Program-made: the position numbers and the translations under genes | The notes under the pieces: model-generated | Database searches by the model: none | Told to the model about the DNA's origin: nothing | Seen by the model: the letters and a program-made list of their open reading frames with translations, nothing else | Source of the DNA: CANJIV01 sp046330225 | GTDB lineage: Bacteria > Actinomycetota > Thermoleophilia > Solirubrobacterales > Solirubrobacteraceae | Reading direction: 5' to 3' | DNA length: 64,000 nt | NCBI GenBank assembly: GCA_046330225.1 | Contig: JAXLTD010000001.1 | Location: 372,001-436,000, forward strand | In this document: in pieces, positions 52,713 to 61,808 of the stretch | Numbering within the stretch: the first letter of the stretch is position 1 | How the letters are laid out: each line of letters starts with the position of its first letter

Positions 52713-53645
52713 TCAGCCCGACGACGGCGCGGCGGCCCGCGGCACGGGCGGCAGCGGCGTGAGCACGGCCTCGATCGCCGCCCGCTTCGGCTCCAGGAAC
52801 GGCGGCAGCGCGACGGACTCGCCGAGCGTCTCCAGCGGCTCGTCGGCGGTGAACCCGGGCCCCATCGTGGCGAGCTCGAACAGCACCCCGCTCGGCTCGC
52901 GGAAGTAGACCGAGCGGAAGTAGAAGCGGTCGACAACCGGCGTGGGGCGGACACGGCCGGCGCCGGCGACGTGCCGCTGCCAGGCCTCCTCCTCGCCGAG
53001 CCGCATCGCCCAGGCGACGTGGTGCACGGTCCCGGCGCCGGGGACTCCGCGGCCCGGCGGCGGCTCGTAGGCGATCCAGCCGCCGCGCTCGGTTCCGCGC
53101 GACTCCCAGCGGCCCTCGCCGTCCGGGCGGAACCCGAGCACGTCCTCCAGGAGTCCGCGGCTGTCGTCCGGGAAGGGGGAGTAGGCCCGGACGCCCGCGA
53201 ACCCGAGGAGCGCGTGCGCGGGATCGATTCCGCCGCCGGGCGCGGGGAGCGGCGCGTCGGGCACGGACTCGACCAGGAGCTCGAGCCCGAGGCCCTCCGG
53301 GTCGGCGAAGCCCAGGCGCCCCGGGGCGCGCTCGGTGGCGATGCCTTCGGCGGCCAGGCGCTGCGCCCAGGCGTCCAGCGCCGCCTCGGAGGCGACACGG
53401 AACGCGACGGTGTGGACCATGCCGTCCCCGTGGGTGCCGCGCCGCGCGCCGGGGTACTCGAAGAACGTGAGGTCGAAGCCAGGGGAGCCCTGCTCGTCGC
53501 CGTAGAAGAGGTGGTAGACGGTCGGGTCGTCCTGGTTGACCGTCTTCTTCACCAGGCGCATGCCCATGACGCCCGTGTAGAAGGCGAGGTTGCGGGGCGC
53601 GTCGCCGGTGATCGCCGTGACGTGGTGGACTCCTTCGAGCTGCAT
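52713..53645 (-). CDS. VOC-family ring-cleaving dioxygenase-like protein
   Basis: A 310-residue protein of two tandem vicinal-oxygen-chelate modules: GVHHVTAITGDAPRNLAFYTGVMGMRLVKKTVN and HHVAWAMRLGEEEAWQRHV with YFREPSGVLFELAT (in part). The metal His and Glu positions (His8, and Glu in LFELAT near 270) are kept. The N-terminal block matches hydroquinone/catechol dioxygenases such as MhqO and LinE-like types, which are often quinone-inducible. A palindrome (53666-53679) in its leader may bind the regulator. The exact substrate is unknown. Confidence 0.87.
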   Translation of the reverse strand: MQLEGVHHVTAITGDAPRNLAFYTGVMGMRLVKKTVNQDDPTVYHLFYGDEQGSPGFDLTFFEYPGARRGTHGDGMVHTVAFRVASEAALDAWAQRLAAEGIATERAPGRLGFADPEGLGLELLVESVPDAPLPAPGGGIDPAHALLGFAGVRAYSPFPDDSRGLLEDVLGFRPDGEGRWESRGTERGGWIAYEPPPGRGVPGAGTVHHVAWAMRLGEEEAWQRHVAGAGRVRPTPVVDRFYFRSVYFREPSGVLFELATMGPGFTADEPLETLGESVALPPFLEPKRAAIEAVLTPLPPVPRAAAPSSG

Positions 53646-53665
53646 TGCCGGCCTTTCGGAAGGTA

Positions 53666-53679
53666 GTTGCGTGAGCAAC
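53666..53679. promoter_or_regulatory. Palindrome in the leader of the VOC gene
   Basis: GTTGC-GTGA-GCAAC, perfect 5-bp arms, lies 21 bases ahead of the VOC start codon. It could be an operator for a MarR/HxlR-type sensor of quinones. Confidence 0.4.
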
Positions 53680-53763
53680 GGTAGCAGCGTCGCCTGGACG
53701 CCTGTTCGATCCGCTCGGCCGCATCCACCGCGCGTGCGCCAGGTTGCTCGGCGCGGCCCCCGC

Positions 53764-53794
53764 CGGTGCGCGCATCCAGTTAGCGTGCGCACCG
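53764..53794. promoter_or_regulatory. Inverted repeat around a -10-like element before the broken secreted gene
   Basis: CGGTGCGC (53764-53771) and GCGCACCG (53787-53794) are perfect 8-bp arms enclosing 15 bp that include TAGCGT (53781-53786). The start would be near 53793. The next reading frame is the broken PKD gene at 53847. Confidence 0.4.
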
Positions 53795-53846
53795 CGCGCC
53801 GGCTGCTCGCGCAGCGGTCGCGCATCACCGGGGAGGGCCGGTCGGC

Positions 53847-56800
53847 GTGGACATCATCCAGCGGCGTGCAGCGTTCGCCAGGGCCGTAGCGACGGCTGCG
53901 GTCGCGGTCGCGCTGCTGCCGAGCGCCGCCGGCGCCGTCACCTCGGCGACGCTCTCTGACCCGCAGCCGCCGGACCCGGTGGCCGGCGAGACCGTCACCT
54001 TCACCCTCGGCAGCGGCGGGCTCGTGCAGAACGCCGGTTCGGCCTTCGAGCTGCGCGACCAGGCCAATCTCGACGGCAGCCCGCTCGACGCGAAGGTGCT
54101 CGGGCCGCACTCGACAGCCCGCCGGTCGCGCTCTCGACCCCGCCCATGCGCAGCCAGCCCGCAGGCCGTCGTCGGCCTGGTGAACGACGCCGGCGTTCCG
54201 GTCGGCGCAGCTCGGGAGCCAGGCGTTAACAGCACGGTGAAGAGCTTCACCGTCTACGCGCCCCTGTCGGGCTCGATCGCGCCTGTCCCCGGGACGCCGA
54301 AGCTCGGGATGCCGATCACGCTGACGGCGAGCGGCGCGGGCGGCAAGCCGGGCCTGACCTACGCGTGGGACCTCGACGGCGACGGCTTCGACGACGGCAC
54401 GGGGCCGTCGATCACGCCGACGATCTCCGGCGGCGTGGCCGGGCCGCGGACGATCCGCGTGCAGATCTCGGATCGGCGCGGTGCCCGCGCACCGGCTCAC
54501 GGCCTCGACCGTCGTGACGTTCGCGCCTGCCGATGCGAATCCGCCCCCGCCCCCTCCGGCGGACTGCACGAACCGCCTCGCCTGGGCCATCTATGAGATC
54601 ACCACGACCGGGTGCTTCGGGCGAAGGATCCGAAGGATGCCAAGGCGTACACGACCACTGCGCCCGTGAAGGTCAACGGCCTGAGCCTCACGCCGACGCT
54701 ACCGGCAGTCCGTTCCGGATCGTGCCCGGCAGCGCGACGGCGGCGGGCTCGATCTCCCTCAAGGGCGCCACGATCGGCGCGCTGGGCACCACGTTCTTCC
54801 GGGGGACGCTGACCCTGACCCTGCCCGCCGGGAAGCGGGCCGGCCAGGAGGCCGAGGTGGGCTCGCTGGACGTCGCCTCCGGCGCCCAGCTCCACGGCTT
54901 CGGCATCGTGGGCAGCCTGCCCCTGACGCTCGGGCTGAACACCGCGGGCCGCTACTACGCAAACGTCACGCTGGCCGTGGCGCTCCCGAAGGTCTTCAAG
55001 GCAGGCCCGGCGAAGGATGCGCCCGGCCTCACCTCGAAGGTCGTCGTGTCCTTCGACCGAAACGGCGTCTCGACCACCGGGATCAAGCTTGAGGCGCAGG
55101 ACGCCTACATCGGCCTCCCTGAAGATCCAGTCGCTGTGCTTCGCCTACGCGGACGCCGGCGAGCGCGCGGTCGACCCGTGCGCGCCGCCCAAGCTCGGCG
55201 GCGAGCCCTACCTCACGTGCGCGCAGGACGTGACCGCGGCCCGTTGGAGCGGCAGCGCCGTCGTCCAGCTGCCGACGGCGTCGAAGACGCGGCTGGCCGC
55301 CTTCGGCTCGGTGTCCGGCGGCGAGCTGGCGAGCCTCGGCGGCTTCGTCGACAAGCTCGGACGAGCGTTCCGCTCACGACGGGCGTCTACCTCAACCGCG
55401 TCGGCGTCGGCATCTGCGTCAAGCCGCCGCCGTTCAAGCTGCGCGGGGACGTCGGCGTGAGCATCCTGCCGAATGCGTCCGGCACGCCGACGGTCGCCGT
55501 CAACGGCTACTTCATCTACACCGACCCGAACGGCTCCGACCCGTGGTCACTGGAGCTCGGCGGGACCGTCCTGGTGCTGAACAAGCAGGTCGGCAGCGGC
55601 AAGGTGATCATCAAGGGCAGCGGGGCTCTGGACTTCGAGGTGCAGGTCGGCATCGAGTTCGGCATCGTCAAGGTCGAGGGCGGGGTGAGCGGCTGGATCG
55701 AGCCGGCGCTGCGCCGCTTCCTCGTGCAGGGTTCGTCCGCGGCTGCCTCGGATCGGTCTGCGCGCGCACCGACGGGCTCGTGTCCAACCAGGGCATCGCG
55801 GGCTGCGCGGACCTCGGCGAGATCCGCTGGTTCACGCTCGAGCGCGATGCCGACTGGGCGTGGTACGCCTGGTGGCGCCTTCACGTCGTGTGGCACTCGA
55901 CACCGTTGCGGGCCGGCTTCGGCTACACGTGGCAGCCGGCCGCGCTGTCGCTGCTGGGATCGAGCTGCGACTTCGGACCATGGACGCCCTCGCGGGCCGC
56001 GGGGGCGGCGCCTCCTGACCGGGGGGCGCGCTCCCCGGGCCTGGCGACCGGCGCCCAGGGCCTGGGCACGAGCTTCGATCGTGACGGCCCGCATCGCCGG
56101 CGCTGGCGCTGCGCGTGCGGGGGTGGGCGCGGCGCCGAAGGTCCGGATCAGCGGGCCCGGCGGCGTGACCGTGCAGTCCGCCGCGGACGCGCCAGCCGCG
56201 CGCGTGCCCGGTCGTGGATGGTCGCCGAGAACAGCCTGGACGCGAGCACGAGCGTTGTGATCCTGAATCCGCGGGCCGGCGCCTGGCGCGTGGAGTCGCT
56301 GCCCGGCTCGGCGGCGATCGCAGGGATCGACGTCTCGAAATACGCGGGCGAGCCGGCGGTCGTCGGCGGCGTCGGCGACCTCGCCGCGGGCGCCGGGTCG
56401 TGAACGTCGCCTTCGACATCCTGGCCGGCACGGTGCTGCGGCTCGAGGAGGCCGGCTGGGACACGCAGCAGACCCTGAGCGCCCACGTCAAGGGCTTGCG
56501 CTGCCGCAAGGCCGTCGCGCAGATTCCGCAGGTCGCGACGAGGTCGTGTGCGCCTCGGTGCGATTCACGCCCGCCCGCGGGTCGGCACGGTCCGGCGCCG
56601 GATCCTCGCGGTCGTCACGCGCCGCGGGCTGCCGGTGCTCCGCAAGGTCATCGCGGCCTACCGCGCGCCGGCCTGGGCCAAGCCCGCGAGGCCGCGGCGC
56701 ATCGGCGCCGTGCGCCGGGGGCGCTCGATCACGGTGTCGTGGACACGGGCCGCCGGAGCCAGCCGCTACTCGGTCACGCTCGTCGGCTCCGATGGCGGTA

Positions 56801-56997
56801 CGAGCAGCGGGCTCGACGTCGCCGGTCGCTGCCGCGCGGTCCGGTTCGGCCGCGTGGACCCCGCTGCGCAGCTCACGGCGGCCGTCCGCGGCGTGCGCTC
56901 CGATCAGGTCGCGGGCCCCAAGGGGCTCGTGCGCCTGCGGGCAGGCGGACGGACGAGCGGCAGACGGGTGCCGCGGGCCACCCCGCGCTGCACGTAG
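53847..56997 (+). pseudogene. Frame-broken gene for a large secreted PKD/fibronectin-like protein
   Basis: One long gene (about 1,050 codons) can be traced only by switching frame about eleven times. It starts with GTG, a GGGAGGG ribosome site and a signal peptide (ending SAAGAVTSA). A PKD-like module (YAWDLDGDGFDDGTGPSITPT) is followed by beta-rich segments such as LTLTLPAGKRAG, YANVTLAVALPKVF, FAYADAGERAVDPC, GVYLNRVGVGICVKPPPF, GWIEPALRRFLVQGS, ERDADWAWYAWWRLHVVWHS and AWRVESLPGSAAIAGIDVSK. It ends with an FN3-like domain (SITVSWTRAAGASRYSVTLVG). Switch points fall near 54470, 54610, 54700, 55120, 55365, 55735, 56080, 56205, 56390, 56545 and 56580, with possibly a compensated pair near 54105-54170. 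Following the switches, I see no in-frame stop codon. Confidence 0.75.
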
Positions 56998-57069
56998 GCC
57001 TCCGGCGGCGTCGGGGCATCCGGGAGTGTCGGCGGCCGGGCGACTCCTCGGCGCACCCGGGCCGGGCGG

Positions 57070-57315
57070 CTACCCGGCGCGCTTGATGTGAAACGTGCCG
57101 CGGACCGTCCGCGGATCCACGGTCAGGCCGCGCTGGGTCACGACGATCTCGCCGCGGGCCGCCATCTCGGCGCACACGGCGCGCACGGCAGGCATCGCCT
57201 CCTCCCAGTGCGTGCCGGCCACGCGCCGCGCGGCCTCGGCGGGGTCGAGGGCCTTGCCCGCGGGACGGGCGTCGAGCAGCGCCGTGACCGCACGGGCCAC
57301 CTCGGGCAGGCTCAC
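57070..57315 (-). CDS. DUF3253-family small protein
   Basis: An 81-residue winged-helix-like protein of the DUF3253 type, with EAARRVAGTHWEEAMPAVRAV and GEIVVTQRGLTVDPRTVRG (blocks). Bacterial members are small and of unknown function, perhaps nucleic acid-binding. The GTG at 57315 overlaps the upstream acyltransferase stop by 4 bp, which fixes the start. Confidence 0.8.
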   Translation of the reverse strand: MSLPEVARAVTALLDARPAGKALDPAEAARRVAGTHWEEAMPAVRAVCAEMAARGEIVVTQRGLTVDPRTVRGTFHIKRAG

Positions 57316-57989
57316 GTCCACGTCATCCGCTCCGGGGCGTCGCGCATCCGGATCACGCGGGCCGGCACCCCGCCGACGACGGCGTTGTCGGGCACGTCCT
57401 TCGTCACGACGGCGCTGGTCCCGACCACCGCGTTGTTGCCAACGGTCACGCCGCGCAAGATGCAGGCGCCGTACCCGATCCAGCAGTTGTGCCCGACCGT
57501 GACGTCGCGCTTGTAGATGCCCTGGAGCCGGATCGGGCGCTCGACGTCCACGACGCCGTGGTCGAAGTCGATGAGCATCACCCGGTCGGCGATCACGCAT
57601 TCGCGGCCGATCGACACGTGCTGGAACGCCGACACGGTGCACTCCTGGCCGAGCACCGACTTCGCCCCGAGGCGCACCTCGCCCTCGTGCGCGCGGATCT
57701 TGCAGCCGTGGCCGATCCAGGACCAGCGGCCGAGCACCACGCGGGCGCCGCGGCCGATCTCGAAGGTCACGCCGGGGCCGACGAACGCGAGCCCGTCGGT
57801 CTGGAGCCGGCGCCCCCAGCGGAGCTTCAGCCAGGCCAGGCGCAGGGCGAGCCGCAGGTACTTCGCGTTCAGCATTCCGTGGGCGCGCAGGAAGCGCAGG
57901 AGCACGAACGGGCCGCCGCGGCGGGGGGCCGGTTCGCCGCGCACATCCGCGTGCGCCGGGGACTGAGCAGGGGCGACGGCAGGCCGCAT
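57312..57989 (-). CDS. Hexapeptide-repeat (left-handed beta-helix) acyltransferase
   Basis: A 225-residue transferase with LbH repeats: FVGPGVTFEIGRGARVVLG, IGHGCKIRAHEGEVRLGAKSVLG, VSIGRECVIADRVMLIDFDHG with the catalytic His, and VTVGHNCWIGYGACILRGVTVGNNAVVG (parts). It probably acetylates a sugar or similar acceptor, like WcaF/maltose O-acetyltransferases. A short N-terminal segment (LLRFLRAHGMLNAKYLRLALRLAW) may lie along the membrane. ATG chosen because TACGAT lies seven bases ahead. It is divergent from meaB. Confidence 0.88.
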   Translation of the reverse strand: MRPAVAPAQSPAHADVRGEPAPRRGGPFVLLRFLRAHGMLNAKYLRLALRLAWLKLRWGRRLQTDGLAFVGPGVTFEIGRGARVVLGRWSWIGHGCKIRAHEGEVRLGAKSVLGQECTVSAFQHVSIGRECVIADRVMLIDFDHGVVDVERPIRLQGIYKRDVTVGHNCWIGYGACILRGVTVGNNAVVGTSAVVTKDVPDNAVVGGVPARVIRMRDAPERMTWT

Positions 57990-57996
57990 CGTGCGG

Positions 57997-58002
57997 ATCG
58001 TA
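57997..58002 (-). promoter_or_regulatory. -10 element (TACGAT), leaderless type
   Basis: TACGAT on the minus strand is seven bases from the ATG of the hexapeptide acyltransferase gene at 57989. Confidence 0.5.
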
Positions 58003-58041
58003 GCCCGCGGTGCCGCGGTGCCCTGGCATCATGGCGGCCGC

Positions 58042-59010
58042 ATGGCGGCCGATCCGACGCTCGCGCAGCGCCTCCTCGCCGGAGACCGGCGGGCGCTCGC
58101 GCGGGCGATCACGCTCGTCGAGAACGACGACCCCGCCGGGTGGGAGCTCGTGCGCGAGACCTATCCGCAGACCGGGAACGCGGCGATCGTCGGGTTCACC
58201 GGCCCGCCGGGAGTCGGCAAGTCGACGCTGATCGGGGCGCTCACCGGCCACGAGCGGGCGGCGGGGCGGGACGTGGCGGTGCTCTCCATCGACCCGTCGT
58301 CGCCATTCAGCCAGGGCGCGCTCCTCGGCGACCGGATCCGCCTGACCGAGCACTTCCTCGACCCGGGCGTGTTCATCCGGTCGATGGCCAATCGGGGCGC
58401 GCTCGGCGGGCTGTCGGAGGCCGCGCTGCAAGCGGCGCTCCTCATGGATGCCGCGGGGGTCGATGTCGTGCTGCTCGAGACGGTCGGCGTCGGCCAGGCC
58501 GAGGTCGACGTGATGGACCACGCCGACACGATCGTGCTCGTGCTCATGCCCGGCTCAGGCGACTCGATCCAGGCGCTCAAGGCCGGCGTCATGGAGATCC
58601 CGGACGTCATCGTCGTCAACAAGGCCGACCACCCGCTCACGGAGACCATGGTGCGGGAGATCCGGGGCGTGCTCGCGCTCGGCCCGCAGGAGGGCTGGGT
58701 GCCGCCGATCATCACCACCGAGGCGACGAAGGGGGTCGGGGTGCAGGAGCTGGCTGCGGCGCTGGCGGCCCACCGCGAGCACATCGTCGCCGAGGGGACG
58801 CTGCTGGAGCGCCGGCGCCGCAACCTCGCCAATGAGGTCCTCGCGCTCGCCACGGTGCGCCTGCGCCGCCAGCTCGAGGCGGCGATGGCGCAGGACCCCG
58901 AGACGCGGGCGCTGCTGGACGAGGTCGTTGCCCGCCGGCTGGATCCGTCGAGTGCGGCCGTGACGATCCTCGCGCGCGCCGAGGCGGCCGGGCGCCCGCG
59001 CCCCAGCTGA
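58042..59010 (+). CDS. meaB: Methylmalonyl-CoA mutase-associated GTPase MeaB
   Basis: A 322-residue G3E GTPase that protects and reloads the adenosylcobalamin-dependent methylmalonyl-CoA mutase. Seen: VGFTGPPGVGKSTLIGALTG (Walker A, 54-62), LSIDPSSPFSQGALLGDRIRL, ETVGVGQAEVDVMDHAD and VVNKADHPLTETM. The mutase genes are not next to it, although they often are. ATG at 58042 chosen from the family start; the earlier in-frame ATG adds only unrelated residues. The hairpin repeat follows 23 bp after the stop. Confidence 0.94.
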   Translation: MAADPTLAQRLLAGDRRALARAITLVENDDPAGWELVRETYPQTGNAAIVGFTGPPGVGKSTLIGALTGHERAAGRDVAVLSIDPSSPFSQGALLGDRIRLTEHFLDPGVFIRSMANRGALGGLSEAALQAALLMDAAGVDVVLLETVGVGQAEVDVMDHADTIVLVLMPGSGDSIQALKAGVMEIPDVIVVNKADHPLTETMVREIRGVLALGPQEGWVPPIITTEATKGVGVQELAAALAAHREHIVAEGTLLERRRRNLANEVLALATVRLRRQLEAAMAQDPETRALLDEVVARRLDPSSAAVTILARAEAAGRPRPS

Positions 59011-59033
59011 CCGGCCCTGGGGACGCCGCGGCG

Positions 59034-59085
59034 TTCTGGTGCGCCTGAGCCACCGTTTCGGTGGCTGACGCGCGCAGGTTCGGCC
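59034..59085 (+). repeat. Intergenic hairpin repeat, single copy
   Basis: A single unit with core GCCACCG-TTT-CGGTGGC: the loop has changed but both stem arms are intact, evidence that structure is conserved. It lies between meaB and the convergent GT-C gene, in the same orientation as the six other copies. Confidence 0.85.
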
Positions 59086-59137
59086 GGAGACCCCGGGCGG
59101 GCCTGGACCCGGCGCCCTGAGGCGCCCGGCCCCCGGC

Positions 59138-60523
59138 CTAGGCCCGGGGCGGCCGCGACGTGCGGCGCCAGTGGCGCCACTCGAACGCTGCGAGCGCCGC
59201 GAGCGCCACCACGACCAGCCCGAGCGAGACGTCGCCCCAGGCCGAGCCGACCCCGTACCGCGGCCACAGCGCCACGAGCGGGCCCCAGGGGGCGTCCGAG
59301 CCGGGAGCGACGAGCCCGCCGCCGTCGAGCCGCAGCGCCGCGAACAGCCAGGCGCTGCCGATCAGCGTCAGGCCCGACAGGACGGCGCCCGTGCGGGGCG
59401 CGCGCTGCAGCCCCCACGCGCACAGCGCGGCCGCGGCGGGCAGGGCGCAGATCAGGTAGCGGCCGGGGAACCAGAACCCGAACATCGTGGGGGAGAGGAA
59501 CGCGGCGACGACGATCTGGGCGCCGCAGATGCCCGCCAGCAGCGCTGCAGCGGCCTCGGCGTCGGCCCGCTCGGGGGCGATCCGCGCGAGCCGGTCGCGG
59601 CGCGAGCGCCACAGCAGCCAGACGGCGAAGCCGGCGAGGGCGAGCACCGGCGCCCACCGCAGCAGGCCGGCGCCGCGATCGAGCCACAGCCCTCCGAGGC
59701 GCGGGGCGCGGTCGAGGTATCCGGCCAGGCTGCCCGCGAGTGTCGGCAGCTCGCCCGCGCCGCGGGCGGCCTCCGGGGTCATCCCGCCGAAGAACCGCTC
59801 GTTGATCGAGACGAAGAAGACAATCGAGGCCAGCGGCAGCTCGGCGGCGACCAGCGCGGCCGTCCCCCGCTGACGCCGCAGCAGCCAGCGGACGGCGAAG
59901 AGCAGCACGACGGCGCCCGGGACCAGGAAGGCCGGGCCGAGCCACGGCAGCCCGGCGAGCAGGGCGCCGACGAGTGCCGCGGTCCGCACCTGCGGTTCGT
60001 CCCGCAGCCGCAGCGCCGCGAGCGCTGCGCCGGCGAGGAGGGCGCCCGCGGCCAGCTCGGGATAGACCGCGGTGGAGTACGCGAGCGCGGGCGGCGAGAG
60101 GCCGACGACCAGGACGGCGGCGGTCGGCCACGGCTCAGGCGCCAGCCGGCGCGCGAGGCGGGCGGCGAGCACAAAGGCCAGGGCGGCGATCGCGGCGAGG
60201 AAGAGCTCGACCCCGGTGGGGCCGGCCAGCGCGTAGGCCGGCGCGATGAGCACCGGGAACCCGATCCCGTGCGGCTCGTGGATCCGCCCGCCGGTGCGCC
60301 GGCCGTGGACGGCAAGGGGATACGGATAGAAGTCCCGGTAGGCGCGCGTGCGGTACTCGTCGGCGAGGTCGATGTCGCCGTCCGATACGAGCGACTCGGC
60401 GGTCAGGAGGACGTGCGGCTCGTCGCCGCCGTAGTCGCTGGACCCGAATGCGGGGATGCCCAGGGTGGCCGCGTAGGCCGCGAACAGGACCAGCCAGATC
60501 AGCAGCGAGCGGCGCAGCGTCAG
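59138..60523 (-). CDS. GT-C type membrane glycosyltransferase-like protein, probable CTG start
   Basis: A 461-residue polytopic protein, about ten hydrophobic segments. The N-terminal part reads LRRSLLIWLVLFAAYAATLG and then the acidic loop YGGDEPHVLLTAESLVSDGD, followed by IHEPHGIGFPVLIAPAYALAG; this is the arrangement of GT87/PMT/ArnT-like GT-C enzymes, whose catalytic Asp lies in that first loop. The first ATG/GTG in frame is at 60253, but it would delete the loop. The only possible start between the acyl-CoA dehydrogenase stop (60551) and the conserved coding region is a CTG at 60523 or 60517, so I extend the gene to 60523. It would use polyprenyl-phosphate sugar donors. Confidence 0.75.
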   Translation of the reverse strand: MTLRRSLLIWLVLFAAYAATLGIPAFGSSDYGGDEPHVLLTAESLVSDGDIDLADEYRTRAYRDFYPYPLAVHGRRTGGRIHEPHGIGFPVLIAPAYALAGPTGVELFLAAIAALAFVLAARLARRLAPEPWPTAAVLVVGLSPPALAYSTAVYPELAAGALLAGAALAALRLRDEPQVRTAALVGALLAGLPWLGPAFLVPGAVVLLFAVRWLLRRQRGTAALVAAELPLASIVFFVSINERFFGGMTPEAARGAGELPTLAGSLAGYLDRAPRLGGLWLDRGAGLLRWAPVLALAGFAVWLLWRSRRDRLARIAPERADAEAAAALLAGICGAQIVVAAFLSPTMFGFWFPGRYLICALPAAAALCAWGLQRAPRTGAVLSGLTLIGSAWLFAALRLDGGGLVAPGSDAPWGPLVALWPRYGVGSAWGDVSLGLVVVALAALAAFEWRHWRRTSRPPRA

Positions 60524-60550
60524 CCCATCCCGGCGGCCCGCCGCACGCGG

Positions 60551-61699
60551 CTAGGCCCCCAGGGCGCGGGCGATGACCATCTGCTGCACCTCGTCGGTGC
60601 CCTCGCCGATCGTGAGGATCTTCGCGTCCCGGTAGAAGCGGCAGACCGGGTACTCCTCGATGTAGCCGTAGCCGCCGTGGATCTGGACGGCCTCCTCGGT
60701 GGCCCGCACCGCCAGGCGCCCGGTCTTGAGCTTCGCCTGTGCCGCGGTCAGCGTGAAGTTCGCGCCGGCGTCCTTGAGGCGCGCCGCCTTGTAGGTGAGC
60801 AGCCGCGCCGCCTCGATCTCGGTGGACAGGTCCGCGAGCTTGGCCTGGATCGACTGGAACCGGCTGATCGGCTTCCCGAACGCCCGGCGCTCCTTCGCGT
60901 AGGCGAGCGCCTGGTCGAGCGCCCCCTGAGCCAGCCCGACGCCCATCGCGGCCACGCCGATCCGCCCGATGTCGAGGATGTGGAGGAACTGCTTGAACCC
61001 GGCCCCGCGCGGCCCGAGCAGGTTGGCCTCGGGGACCCGGGCCTCCGTGAACGTGAGCGGGCGGGTGTCGGAGGCGTGCCAGCCCATCTTCCGGTAGGGC
61101 TCGCCCTGCTCGTAGCCGGGCGTCCCGTGCTCGACGACGAGGTTGGAGATCTCGCGGGCACCGTTTCCGTCGCCCCCGGTCACCGCCGTGATCGACACGA
61201 GCCCCGAGATGTCGGTGCCGGCGTTGGTGATGAACTGCTTGGCCCCGTCGATGACCCACTCGCCGCCCTCGAGGCGCGCGCGGGTCTTCGTGTTCCCGGC
61301 GTCGCTGCCCGCCTCGGGCTCGGTCAGGCCGAAGGCGCCGAGCTTGCGCCCGGCGCAGAGGTCGGGGAGCCAGCGCTGCTTCTGCTCCTCGGTGCCGAAC
61401 AGGTAGATCGGCTGAGTCCCGAGCGAGGTGTGCGCGCACAGCGTGATCGCGACGCTGGAGTCCACCCGCGTGAGCTCCTCCACCGCGATCGCGTAGGCCA
61501 GGGTGTCGGCTCCGGCGCCGCCGTACTCCTCGGGGAACGGGATGCCCATGAGGTTCAGCTGCCCGAGCTTGTGCACGAGGTCGTAGGGGAACGCCTTGGT
61601 GCGGTCGAGCTCGGCGGCGACCGGCGCGACCTCCTGCTCGGCGAAGTCGCGGACCGTGCGCTGGAGCAGGGCGTGGTCGTCGGAGAGGTCGAAGTTCAT
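60551..61699 (-). CDS. Acyl-CoA dehydrogenase
   Basis: A 382-residue acyl-CoA dehydrogenase: MNFDLSDDHALLQRTVRDFAEQEV, AFGLTEPEAGSDAGNTKT and the catalytic Glu region GEGTDEVQQMVIARALG at the end (about residue 368). Similar in length to the other copy but clearly diverged, so the two probably differ in substrate. ATG at 61699. The GT-C gene follows 27 bp after the stop and may be co-transcribed. Confidence 0.95.
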   Translation of the reverse strand: MNFDLSDDHALLQRTVRDFAEQEVAPVAAELDRTKAFPYDLVHKLGQLNLMGIPFPEEYGGAGADTLAYAIAVEELTRVDSSVAITLCAHTSLGTQPIYLFGTEEQKQRWLPDLCAGRKLGAFGLTEPEAGSDAGNTKTRARLEGGEWVIDGAKQFITNAGTDISGLVSITAVTGGDGNGAREISNLVVEHGTPGYEQGEPYRKMGWHASDTRPLTFTEARVPEANLLGPRGAGFKQFLHILDIGRIGVAAMGVGLAQGALDQALAYAKERRAFGKPISRFQSIQAKLADLSTEIEAARLLTYKAARLKDAGANFTLTAAQAKLKTGRLAVRATEEAVQIHGGYGYIEEYPVCRFYRDAKILTIGEGTDEVQQMVIARALGA

Positions 61700-61796
61700 G
61701 GCGCGGGATTCTCACACCTGCGGCGCTGCGCGGCGTTGGCGCTGTTTCGGCGGCCTTTTGCTGCCGCCACATGCTGTTCCGGGCGCCGCCCGTCCG

Positions 61797-61802
61797 TACG
61801 GT
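61797..61802 (+). promoter_or_regulatory. -10 element (TACGGT), leaderless type
   Basis: TACGGT is followed by six bases and the ATG at 61809. Confidence 0.45.
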
Positions 61803-61808
61803 CGCCGC

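Noticed and set aside
53847..56260. Several separate short secreted-protein genes
   Set aside because: The pieces fit one continuous protein with domains in order; only the first piece has a ribosome site and signal peptide.
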